Of a stretch of DNA of 64,000 nucleotides, positions 11,781 through 21,312 are shown in pieces; position 1 is the stretch's first letter, and each line of letters starts with the position of its first letter. The position numbers and the translations under genes are program-made. This stretch comes from Nelumbo lutea. Its lineage: Eukaryota; Streptophyta; Magnoliopsida; Proteales; Nelumbonaceae. The notes under the pieces are model-generated. The model saw nothing but the letters and a program-made list of their open reading frames with translations. It had not been told where the DNA came from and did not search any database. Where the stretch lies: the NCBI GenBank assembly GCA_022828595.1, contig JAKGHH010000004.1, positions 85,092,270-85,156,269 on the forward strand, read 5' to 3'.

Positions 11781-13401
11781 GGCTGTATTGTCCCAAGAGA
11801 AAAGACTCATTGCCTTCTTTAGTGAAAAATTATGTGAAGCCAGGAGAAAGTGGTCTACTTATGACAAAGAGTTTTATGCTGTGATAAGAGCCTTGAAAAC
11901 ATGGGAACACTATCTAATTGCAAAAGAATTTGTTCTCTATACTGACCACCAGGCCCTAAAATATCTTAGTGGGCAAAAGCAATTAAGAAGTGATTTACAT
12001 GCCAGATGGTCTGCTTTCCTAGACAAGTTCCCATATAAAATTGTGTATAAGACAGGGCAGCAAAATAAAGTAGCTGATGCACTTAGTAGGCGTGTAGCTC
12101 TCATCAAGACCCTCAGCGTTGAGATCGTGGGGTTTGAGTGCCTAAAAGACTTATATGCCCGAGATGAAGACTTCCAACAGGTATGGGAGAAATGTGTGAA
12201 TAAGCAGCCAACGAAAGACTTCTTTATTTATGACGGGTTCCTTATGAAAGGGGAACAACTGTGTATCCCTTGCACCTCCCTCCGCGAAAAGATCATCAGG
12301 GATTTGCATGGGGGTGGACTAGCAGGACACTTGGGAAGGGACAAAACAATAGAAGTTGTTAAGGGGCGATATTACTGGCCGAAATTGAGAATGGACGTCT
12401 CTACCATCGTAAGCAGGTGCTATGTTTGTCAGACAGCTAAGGGACAAACCCAGAACACAGGTGTCTACATGCCCCTACCCGTTCCTACTGCTATATGGGA
12501 AGACTTGTCCATGGATTTTGTTCTCGGCTTGCCAAAGACCCAGAGGAACATGGACTCCGTCTTCGTGGTGGTTGATAGGTTCTCAAAAATGGCCAACTTC
12601 CTCCCATGCAAGAAAACTGCAGATGCATCCGCAACAACCAAATTATTTTTCAAGGAGATTGTTCGCTTACATGGGATACCCAAGACCATCACTTCAGATC
12701 GTGACACACGGTTCCTTAATCACCTTTGGATGACCCTGTGGAGGTTGTTTGATTCATCACTTAATTTCAACAGTACAGCCCATCCGCAGACAGATGGACA
12801 AACAGAAGTGGTAAATCGAACCTTAAGGAATTTAATTCGCAACATATGTCGGGAACGGCCGAAACAGTGGGATTTCACCATAGCCCATGCCGAATTCGCC
12901 TATAACAATGCAATGCATAGTTCTACAAGCAGATCCCCATTCTCCATCATGTACATGAAGGTCCCTAACCATGCACTGGATTTAGTGAAACTACCCAAGG
13001 TACCTAGTGCCGGTATCTCAACAGAACAGATAGCAGAACAAATCCGGTCCGTCCAAGACGCCGTGAAGCAGAAGCTAGAACAATCCAACGCCAAGTACAA
13101 GATGGCCGCAAACAAACACCGCCGACCTCAAGTGTTTGATGTAGGTGATGAGGTTATGGTCTTCTTAAGGAAGGAAAGAATTCCCGTAGGTGCCTACAAC
13201 AAGTTGAAGCCTCGGAAGTATGGTCCATACAAGATCGTGAAGAAGATTAATGATAATGCCTATATAGTGGACCTACCAGATCATATGGACATATCCAAGA
13301 CCTTCAACGTTGCTGACCTTCACCGGTACCTGCCAGAGATAAACACTTGCCTATCCTCGTCACGACTCGGGGTCAAGTTCTCTCCAAGTGGGGGAGAATG
13401 A
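11780..13401 (+). CDS. pol: Gypsy-1 RNase H and integrase portion of pol
   Basis: Open for 537 codons from 11788, but really the continuation of the upstream pol frame after a TGA. RNase H: the catalytic start ([17 protein letters not shown]) lies just upstream, then [24 protein letters not shown] and ADALSRR. Integrase: zinc-binding [14 protein letters not shown] and CYVCQTAKG, then the DDE core with [17 protein letters not shown] and [10 protein letters not shown], all three acidic residues present. The C-terminal domain [19 protein letters not shown] and [12 protein letters not shown] end the protein; the stop overlaps the start of the 3' LTR. The fragment lacks its own natural start. Confidence 0.9.
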
Positions 13402-13984
13402 TGGAGGCCCATCCCAAGGCCCATCTCACTCCTAGGGGCGGCAGCTCCTAGGATAAGGCCAAGAGTCCAAGATAATTCAAGAATTCAAGAATTATCAAAA
13501 TTCAAGAATTCAAGATCCATCAAGAATCCAAAGAATTCAAGACTCATCAAGAATTCAAGAATTCAAAGAATCCAAGACTCATCAAGAATCCAAAGAATCC
13601 AAGACTCATCAAGAATTCAAGAATTCAAAGAATCCAAGACTCATCAAGAATCCAAAGAATCCAAGACTCATCAAGAATTCAAGAATTCTAGATAATCCAA
13701 GATTCATGCATGGATAAGATCAAGGGAGATCGGACGGGGGAGATCAAATCTAATTTCTTTTCCTAGTTCTTTTATAATTTCTCAATGTATTATAAATACT
13801 GCTATTTCCCAGAATTATTAATCAATTCCATACTTCAGATTTTCAAAATTTCTTCAAGTTCTCTTCTTCCTATTTTCGCTGCCTTTTTCTCTCTCCTAGA
13901 GAAATCGGTGTTTTCGCTAGGTGCTAGCGAACGCCCGATGCTTGCATAGCCAGTTCCGGTTCTCATTGCTTCCACGCTGCGTCA
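13399..13984 (+). repeat. Gypsy-1 3' LTR
   Basis: 586 bp, same ends and body as 8293-8891. The minisatellite block (about 13475-13690) has additional units and the segment following GGGGGAGATCAA is deleted, so the two LTRs differ mainly by indels rather than point changes. Confidence 0.93.
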
Positions 13985-13989
13985 CACAA

Positions 13990-15597
13990 CTCACTGCATT
14001 TCCCAGTTTCTGTCCTATGATCGCTTATCTCCCTCTTGCAGGTCCTTTCTCACATCCATTGCTGATATTCCTATTCCCAGAACAGTGCAGGAAGCCTTGT
14101 CAGTTTATGAGTGGAAAGATGCAATGAATGTTGAAATGGATGCCCTTCTAAGGAATAATACTTGGGAGTTAGTTGACCAGCCCAAAGGAAAGAAACCGGT
14201 TGACGTAGATGAGTATTTACCGTGAAACATAATGTTGATGGTTCCATTGAAAGGTATAAAGCCCGGTTAATTGCAAAATGATTTACTCAGACTTATGGTA
14301 TAGACTACTTGGAGACTTTTGCTCCAGTGGCAAAGATGACCACTATTCGAGTTCTGTTAGCCCTTGCAGCCAGTTATTCTTGGCCCTTGTTCCAGATGGA
14401 TGTTAAAAATGCCTTCCTAAATGGAGACTTACAGGAAGAAATCTACATGCAATTACCTTCTGGATTTTATGATGCAAAGACAGGTAAGAAGGTTTGCCGA
14501 TTGAATAAAGCCTTGTATGGACTAAAGTAGTCCCCTAGAGCTTGGTTTGATAGATTCAGACAAGCCCTTGAAAAATTCGACTATGTGCAGGCCTAGTCAG
14601 ACCATGCATTGTTCATTAAAAGAGTGGACTCTTCTTTGACCTTGCTTGTTGTATATGTGGATGATATTGTGGTGACAGAGAATGATAATAGTGAGATTGA
14701 ACCCCTCAAACAACTCCTTCATCAAGAGTTTGAGGTGAAAGATCTAGGTGAGCTACGATACTTCCTGGGTATTGAGGTTGCTAGATCTAAACACGAGATC
14801 TTTATTTCTCAAAGGAAGTATGTTCTAGATCTATTAGCAGAAACTGGAAAGTTGGGTGTTAAGCCTACAGATACACCCATTGAACAGAATCACAAGATCA
14901 GTGCAGAAGGTGGAGAGCCTCTTAAAGACAAAGTTATGTTCCAACGATTGGTTGTAAAACTCCTATATCTTTGTCTCACACAACCAGACATCAGTTATGC
15001 AGTCAGCGTTATCAGTCAATACATTCATTCTCCTTAAACTACTCACCTCCTTGCAGTTGGGAGAATATTAACATACTTGAAGAGATGTCCAAGTAGAGGT
15101 ATATTATTCAAGAATAATGCATGAAGATAGAGGTCTATATAGATGCTTATTGGGCTGAGAGTGCTGATGACAGGAGGTCTACCTTTGGATATTGTGCCTT
15201 TGTAGGACGTAACATTGTCTCTTGGAGGAGTAAGAAACAAAGTGTTGTTTCTCGCTCTAGTGCTGAAGCTAAATATAGATCGATGGCTAATGGTGTGGCT
15301 GAAATCCTATGGCTGAAGTCATTACTTGAAAAGTTGGGTATTGATTATGAGAAGCCCTTAATGTTGTATTGTGATAATTAGGCTGCTATTAATATAGCTC
15401 ACAATCTGGTACAGCATGACAGAACTAAACATATCGAAGTTGATTGTCATTTTGTCAGAGAAAGGATTTCATCTCAAGAAGTGTGTCTCCCGTATATCAC
15501 CTCCAGCATGCAACTCGCAAATCTTCTCACCAAGGTTGTTCCAAGGAAGAAGTTAGAGGCAGACCTATGCAAGTTGGGAATGAAAAATATATATTCC
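13990..15597 (+). pseudogene. pol: Copia reverse transcriptase and RNase H, degraded
   Basis: Resumes the Copia pol after the Gypsy insertion. Motifs in order: VSVYEWKDAMNVEMDALLRN-like block near 14100, [43 protein letters not shown], catalytic YVDDIVV (about 14654-14674), DLGELRYFLGIEV and RNase H blocks TFGYCAFVGRNIVSW and SRSSAEAKYRSM. Stops at 14528-14530 (LK*SPRAW), near 14596 (VQA*SDHALF), at 15035-15037 and 15379-15381 (YCDN*AAIN) fall where Gln (CAG or CAA) is usual in at least three cases. Confidence 0.9.
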
Positions 15598-15612
15598 CAA
15601 CTTGAGGGGGAA

Positions 15613-15985
15613 TGTAGAGAACATTGATGTGGACCCCACGACTGTGACCCCCGCTATGTTCGTATGGAAGCACAGCATGTATTCTTTGTTAGTTATGCCA
15701 GTGTTAGTTGGTAGTTATTTCAATTTTGTTGTTACAGCTTGTTATTTCAGCATTATTATTAGTTTATCTGCCATGTAAGCATTAAGGGCAATTCAGCCTT
15801 TTTACAATTAGTAAACATATAAATATTAAGAGTGGGTCGGCAAATTGATTCTATTCGACCCTCTCTCTCCTTTATCTAAAACCCTTTGTGTGCTTCTGCT
15901 TTCTCCCTCTTTTCTTCTTTTCTCCATCTGAAATCTTTCTTTTTACTTTCGGATTCAAGAATGATTATAGTCTTGATCGACTACT
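15613..15985 (+). repeat. Copia 3' LTR
   Basis: Matches the 5' LTR at 4412-4759. It is preceded by the polypurine tract GAGGGGGAA and followed by the target duplication AAAGC. Confidence 0.88.
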
Positions 15986-16350
15986 AAAGCATATCTAGCA
16001 AGGTACCAATATGAAGATATTAACCAATATAGTGTCTTGTCGTCTTGGTTCATAATCCATAACAAAGAATAGATTAAAGAAGATGCAGCCAAAGAATTAG
16101 AACAGGATGGGCAAAATGAAAGGGTGCACCTGGAGTCCTATGTGAAAGGAGAACCCCAATTAGGCTAAGAGGGAAATTTTATAAAATGGCCAAAATGCCA
16201 ATATATTGTATATAATAGTGCTGGGCAACCAAGAAACATGTACCAAAAAATGAGTATGGTAGAAATGTAACTATCAAGATAGGTAAGTGTGAAACCTTGG
16301 AAGGATGGGTTCAATGAACTCATTCAAAACCACCTAGAAGTGGCTCCACT

Positions 16351-16885
16351 TAGGGGTGCAAGTTGGGCTGGGTCAGATCGGGTTGAGGCCAATCCTAACC
16401 CAACCCAAGTTGATGAACTCCCAACACTAATCCTAATTCTAACCCTAGGTTTGGGTTCGAATCAGTTTAGCCAAGTTTCTTCACTTCATTTTGCTAAAAT
16501 GTTCTCATTTCTTACATTTAAGTAATCAAGGTTCACTGATTTTAGAATTATTTTTTAATACAAAGACAAAGCTAGGGTGCTTTAGAAGTATCATAATTAT
16601 ATCATACTACGAAAGTTGTCTTTAAATTTGAAATTGTTGATAATACATATACTAAATACATTTATTCATGGATGCATAGTTGCATCATTGCATGAATGCA
16701 TAAATACATACATTTGTATATAATATTTATACCCTCAACCCTAGCCCAACCTAAAGTTCACTCAGGTTCATATATTTCAACCTTAACCTTGTCACAAACT
16801 TCAACCTGAGCCAAACCAACCTGAAGTTTTTGTCTTCAGGTTGGGTTCAGGCTAACCACTAACCTGGCCCAAGTTGCATCCCTAG
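16351..16885. repeat. Inverted-repeat element with TAGGGGTGCAAGTTGGGC ends
   Basis: Left end TTAGGGGTGCAAGTTGGGC pairs with the right end GCCCAAGTTGCATCCCTAG. The interior holds AACCCAACC-type stretches at both ends and an AT-rich core. It is similar in size and plan to the element at 36026-36515. No coding capacity. Confidence 0.65.
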
Positions 16886-17985
16886 CTCAAATTGGTGATT
16901 ATATGAGGTAGACTTAGATAGTTTGATCATGTGCAGAGAAGACCATATAAAGCACCAGTGAGAAGAAGTGATCTATTACAAGTGTAAGGGCCAGGGATCT
17001 AGAAGAGATAGGGATAGATCTAAAAGAAAATGGGCTCAAGTGGTAAGAAATTATTTAAATACTCATAATTTAACAATGGCTATGACACTGAACAAAGTGA
17101 AATGGCAGAATAGGAGTCATGTAATTGACCCCTGACAAAGTTGCATAGAACAAGCGGTAGTGCAATGCATGCCTTAAAAACAAAATTGCATCAAGAGGAA
17201 TAGGGTAACAACATAAAACTGCTAAAGACCCACAGCAAACAGAGAATTACCATAACAAACAATTAATGAGATTAGTTTTAAGAGTCTATATTACATGGCA
17301 CGGAAAGATGGTATAAGATAAAAACCTGGCAAGTTTCCATTCAGTAGTAGCACCATAACAAAAATGCAAAAATAAATAGTGTATGCATTCAACTTACAAA
17401 GAAATTACAATTCCTAAAATCAGGTAGGAAACACGATGCACTGCAAGTCCAAAGTACATAAAGTATCTAGTCATCAACATTTACATCTCAACCAAGATTA
17501 CATTAATCCAATAGTTGGGGAGGAAATACTCATATCTAATCACTAACTGCACAAAAAATCCCGTTTTATCTATCTGTTCTACAATGCATTGCTCAAATAA
17601 CGGAACGAACGCAAATGTATCAGTTGCACTGAAAAAATCTAAAAGTTTCAATCATTCCGTAACAAAGGCATCTGATTCGGTGAAAAAGGAGATGAAACTT
17701 TGAATAGAAAATGAAGAGAAAGAAGCTCTCCATTACGGGTAGCTATCGAGACTAACAATGTGAATTGTGGAAAAAAATAATTGATTTAAAACCCTAGAAA
17801 CGAGGATACCAAAAAAAGAGTAAAAATGAAAAAAAAAAAAAAAAGAACGTAATTTAGCACGAAACGAGACCTGGAAACCCTAAAAAATCGATTACAAGGA
17901 AGGGCAAAACATTAAAAATGAAAGAGTACAACAAACCCTAAAAGGGAGAATATGCAATGCTAAAGGAGATAGGTAAGAGAAGTAC
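16886..17985. other. Non-coding stretch, possible intron of a minus-strand gene
   Basis: No exon could be supported. The high-coordinate end is flanked by a good minus-strand splice donor (GTTGAG|GTACTT at 17985), so this may be intron sequence. A plus-strand frame at 17515-17703 has no recognisable similarity. Confidence 0.35.
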
Positions 17986-18170
17986 CTCAACGTCTCAGCC
18001 TCTCCTCAGTTGTTGGTCTGCGCTGTACGATAGTCCATAGCGTCGACAGGGGTGGAGGGAAAAATAAAAAACCGAAAATAAAGGAGAGAATTTCTTAGGG
18101 CTCAAAAAGACTAAGCAGCCCTCAGTATCTCTCTCTCTCTCTCTCTGATCTTCCAATCTCCACTTTGCTC
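17986..18170 (-). promoter_or_regulatory. Probable first (5'UTR) exon and promoter-proximal region of a minus-strand gene
   Basis: The minus strand shows a CT/GA repeat, a pyrimidine-rich leader, a short upstream frame (MDYRTAQTNN then stop) and a consensus donor at 17985. Downstream on the same strand are the possible exons at 4132-4411 and the RanGAP coding exon with an acceptor at 2736. Which one it serves cannot be decided here. The assignment is inference from splice-site and composition signals. Confidence 0.35.
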
Positions 18171-18210
18171 CAACTATACGATACTACCATGTCGAACACT
18201 TGTGACAGGT

Positions 18211-18566
18211 CGACCAGAGGCTTCGGGCTACCGGCTTTAAATGTCGACAAAACCGCCAGGTATCGGGCGGGAAATGGGGAAAATCAACTGTTTAAAATGT
18301 AATAGTCTAATAGAAATAGATCCGGTCTGGCGGTCTGCCAACGGACCGACCCGAGGCTATGGGCTATACCGGCTTTAAAAGTCGATAAAACCGCGAGATT
18401 TCGAGCGGGATGAAGAAGAAAACCATTGTTTAAAAGAAGACAGTGAGAGCGGTCTGCTAACGGGTCGACCCGAGGCTACGGGCTACCGGCTTTAAAAGTC
18501 GATAAAACCGCGAGATCTCGAGCGGGAAAAAGAAGAAAAGCATTGTTTAAAAAGAGACAATGAGAA
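18211..18566. repeat. Three-copy tandem repeat with E2F-like sites
   Basis: Copies start near 18211, 18347 and 18467 (spacing about 136 and 120). Shared core: CGACCCGAGGCTA, then GGGCTACCGGCTTTAAAAG, GATAAAACCGCGAGAT, and a GC-rich GCGGGA ending with ATTGTTTAAAA. Copies 1 and 3 contain GCGGGAAA (18267-18274 and 18522-18529), which is the reverse complement of the E2F site TTTCCCGC. It lies between the tRNA and the possible minus-strand first exon. Confidence 0.8.
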
Positions 18567-18568
18567 TG

Positions 18569-18639
18569 TGCGCATCCGGGGAATCGAACCCCGGTCAGTA
18601 CCGTGGGAGGGTACTATGATACCACTACACCAGATGCGC
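18569..18639 (-). tRNA. trnG-CCC: tRNA-Gly (anticodon CCC)
   Basis: The minus strand reads GCGCATC...GATGCGC acceptor stem with discriminator A, D-arm with TGGTGTAGTGGTA (A box), anticodon stem GTACC/GGTAC around loop CTCCCAC, so the anticodon is CCC. The T-arm is CCGGGGTTCGATTCCCCGG (B box). All stems pair; no intron. It decodes GGG. Nuclear-type: no CCA is encoded, and a T run (TTGTTTAAAC-type) is not strong downstream. Confidence 0.96.
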
Positions 18640-18863
18640 TTCTATTTGTCAAAAGTGCATTTTAACGCTTTTGTAAACAAGCTATCAACTGTGGAAATGT
18701 CTAGAAACCAAAATAAATTGGTGTAAATACATGGGATTACAAAATGGTTGAGTGTAAATTTTGATTTACTTTTACAAGCCTTTTCTTGTGGTCTTTTGGG
18801 ATTTTCAAAATTTGGTCTTTCTCTATTTGGCACTAAAAGATAGGAAGCCAAAAAGACTTATGC

Positions 18864-19713
18864 CCAAGGTTTTAAAAGGCGAAAGGCATAGTGGCCCAAA
18901 AAGGTGAGTCTTAAGCCTAAAAGTTAAGAAAAAAATAATTAAAGTTTATAAATGATAAAAATATACCAAGTAAGAATGATGGAAGGTACAAATATCCATA
19001 AAATAGAAGTTTATAAGCAATAAGGTTTAACTTTTGAGCATTAAATAAAATAATAATCAACCATCTAACAATTATAAGCATTTTACATTTTATGTTTCAA
19101 AATGCAATCTTATGAAATTATTCATATGGAGAATCATCTATATAATGGGTACTAAATTTATGATCATCCAATTGTTGTGAAAAAAAGAAACAAAGTAGTT
19201 GATTTGATATATGCAAAAAAAAACAATAAAAAGAGAAATAAATCCATTAGGAAAAGAAATAAGAAAAACAACAAACTTGGAATGTTAAATTAGAATATTA
19301 AGAAAAAAAATCCACTTGATTTATCCAAGAAAAACCAATCACTTGATTGGCCTTTTTTTTTTGCACTGAACTCTCTTAGGCTAAAATACTAAAATGAAAC
19401 TAATAGAACTTGATTTGCCCTATTGTTTTTTTTTTTTTTTTTGTACTCTTTATTTGGCCTATAATTATTTAAGTGCTTTTTTTATATCTTTTGAACTATA
19501 AAAAATACATAAAATGATAAAAATATTTTTTTTTGCATGAAACCACTAAATAATGTTAATATTTGAGGCTTATGCCTCACACCTTGAGGCTTGAGGCTTA
19601 TGCCTTATTCTAACAAAGGCTTAAACCTCAAACCAAAGATGTGAGGCTTATTAAGCCTTAAGGCAAAACCTGAGCGCCTTGCCTCAAGGCTTAAGCATTT
19701 TAAAACAATGCCT
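18864..19713. repeat. Inverted-repeat element with AAGGTTTTAAAAGGC ends
   Basis: The left end AAGGTTTTAAAAGGCGAAAGGC is mirrored by the right end ending GCATTTTAAAACAATGCC. Near the right end it is dense in TTGAGGCTTATGCCT-type sequence. It is AT-rich inside with no coding capacity; boundaries are approximate. Confidence 0.5.
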
Positions 19714-20099
19714 ATGCCCTATAATGCTCATAGAAGCCCAAAATGGCAAAAGAAATATCTAAAAGCTTCAAATGAATCTTTCTATCTTTCTACACCTAGA
19801 ATCTCATTTAATATAGCTTTGTGGATCATATTAGACTGGATTACTTACCAAATAGTGTAGATCTTTAAAGATAGAACCCCAAAAGGTCATTACATCTTTT
19901 GGCCATTTATGTTATATGGAGATCTTATTGTAGGATGAAAGATGATATGTTACTCATTTTATATAGGAAAGAATTGAGATAGGGGGAAGGTAGTGCAAAT
20001 TTTGCGTCAGTCTTTTATGATGGAGAATTGTAATAACAAAACAAACAAATAGAAAACCTGAGCCAAGCACAAATTTTGCATCTAATTCAGATTTGCACT

Positions 20100-20355
20100 G
20101 ATCAGAATTGAAATCGGAATTGGAATGATCTATTCCCATATTTTATTTGGTTCAGATAGAAATCGGAATGGAAATTAGAATTAGCTAGAGTAGGATTTCA
20201 TTCCCAATGGATGTCAAGAGAATGACCATTCCCTCAAATGGGGAAATGTCATTGCACCTTGAATAGGAATGGGATTTTGATTCAACCTAAGTTACCTAAC
20301 CAAACAATCTGAATGAGAATGGCCCATTCCAATACTGATACCAGACCCTTTGTGA
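20100..20355. repeat. GGAATGG-rich miniature element, copy 2
   Basis: Contains GAAATCGGAATTGGAATG, TTTGGTTCAGATAGAAATCGG and CCATTCCAATACTGATACC, the same vocabulary and length scale as 143-437. The two copies are diverged and the ends here are blurred. Confidence 0.5.
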
Positions 20356-20413
20356 GGGGATATACCAATATAATACCAATATGAATCCACAGATGTATAA
20401 GTACTAGTATTAT

Positions 20414-21229
20414 TGATGGAGGGTGATCTGGCCCAACCTCATCATGAGGGAACACGTGGACATGACTCAACATAAGCGACAACTCAGCATGACCAGTCTG
20501 CCAAGATTCAGCATGGCAGATCGCTACGAAATGACACTCCGATTACCCCGAGCTAAGGTTCTTCCAAAGTCAGGAACATCTTGAGCTAAAGGCACTTTGG
20601 GTTGAGCTTGGGAGCCTCCTAAGTTAGAATAAATTTACTCCTGCCCAAACCTAAGTAGAACACCTCGGGTAGAAGCACCTCGATACGGCACCTACAGCTT
20701 GGCACAGGGTAGCTTGGTACAAGGCAGCTCGCGAAAGAGTAGCTCAGCGTATCAAAGGAAGATCTCCTGTATGACAACCGTACCTGCCAAACCTGGAGAC
20801 ATGCACCCACGTCTCTCGCCAGGCAGCATCGTGCCTGCCAGCCCTGAGAGGTGTCCCTTGTCTGGCAGGGCTGTACTCTGCAATGGTTACCTGCGCCCAC
20901 CAGCTCAGCCCTAGCAAGTAACGGCCGCAGCATAGAATCAGAGGCGGTTATGCCAAATCTGTCAGGGCACCGCTATATAAGAGCTCCGACTTCCAAAGAG
21001 CAAGGGTATTGCAACTTGCGTGATCTACACTCTAGCCCTTTTATTTTTCTCCGCAACTCTCTCTTTCAGCTCTCAACTTTCTCTCCCAGTTACTAACTTA
21101 AGCATCGGAGTGTTCTCGCCGGGTGAGCTCCCCGGGATCCCTTCATCTTCTTCTTCACAGGTCCTTCGTCCACCCCCAACTAGGAGCGCAGCCACTTCCA
21201 GCTAGGAGTGACCAGGTCATGCATCATCA
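20414..21229 (+). repeat. Tat-element 5' LTR
   Basis: 816 bp. A TATA-like CTATATAAGAGCT near 20974 probably marks the LTR promoter, with the RNA start shortly after. It matches 30609-31407 with scattered substitutions and small indels. Confidence 0.92.
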
Positions 21230-21312
21230 ATTGGTGCCATCTGTGGGAAACGCTTCAAAAAGCCTTCTTCCACCAAACTATGCAACTTCGGTTTCCATGG
21301 CTTCCTCCAGCA

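Larger units (their letters stand above)
8293..13984 (+). mobile_element. Ty3/Gypsy LTR retrotransposon nested inside the Copia element
   Basis: Complete element: LTRs TGATGGAGG...GCGTCA at 8293-8891 and 13399-13984, primer-binding site TGGTATCAGAGC just after the 5' LTR, gag, protease, reverse transcriptase, RNase H, integrase, and polypurine tract GTGGGGGAGAA before 13399. The target duplication CACAA is at 8288-8292 and 13985-13989. Integrase after RNase H is the Gypsy order. No chromodomain is evident after the integrase, so the lineage is left open. Only a handful of stops break gag-pol, so it is younger than, or less decayed than, its Copia host. Confidence 0.95.
4412..15985 (+). mobile_element. 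Ty1/Copia LTR retrotransposon, interrupted by a nested Gypsy element
   Basis: Order on the plus strand: 5' LTR, primer-binding site TGGTATCAGAGC (4760-4771, initiator-Met tRNA type), leader, gag, protease, integrase, reverse transcriptase/RNase H, polypurine tract GAGGGGGAA just before 15613, 3' LTR. Integrase before reverse transcriptase is the Copia order. The 5-bp target duplication AAAGC lies at 4407-4411 and 15986-15990. The pol gene is split between integrase and reverse transcriptase by the Gypsy element at 8293-13984. The leader carries a short direct duplication (about 5341-5446). Several stops break every reading frame, so it is non-autonomous. Confidence 0.93.

Noticed and set aside
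11788..13401. Independent host integrase or chromodomain gene
   Set aside because: It is the tail of the Gypsy-1 pol gene, between its reverse transcriptase and 3' LTR.
16085..16170. Short plus-strand frame reading KEDAAKELEQDGQNERVHLE
   Set aside because: It looks protein-like but has no start, no proper acceptor and no recognisable family.
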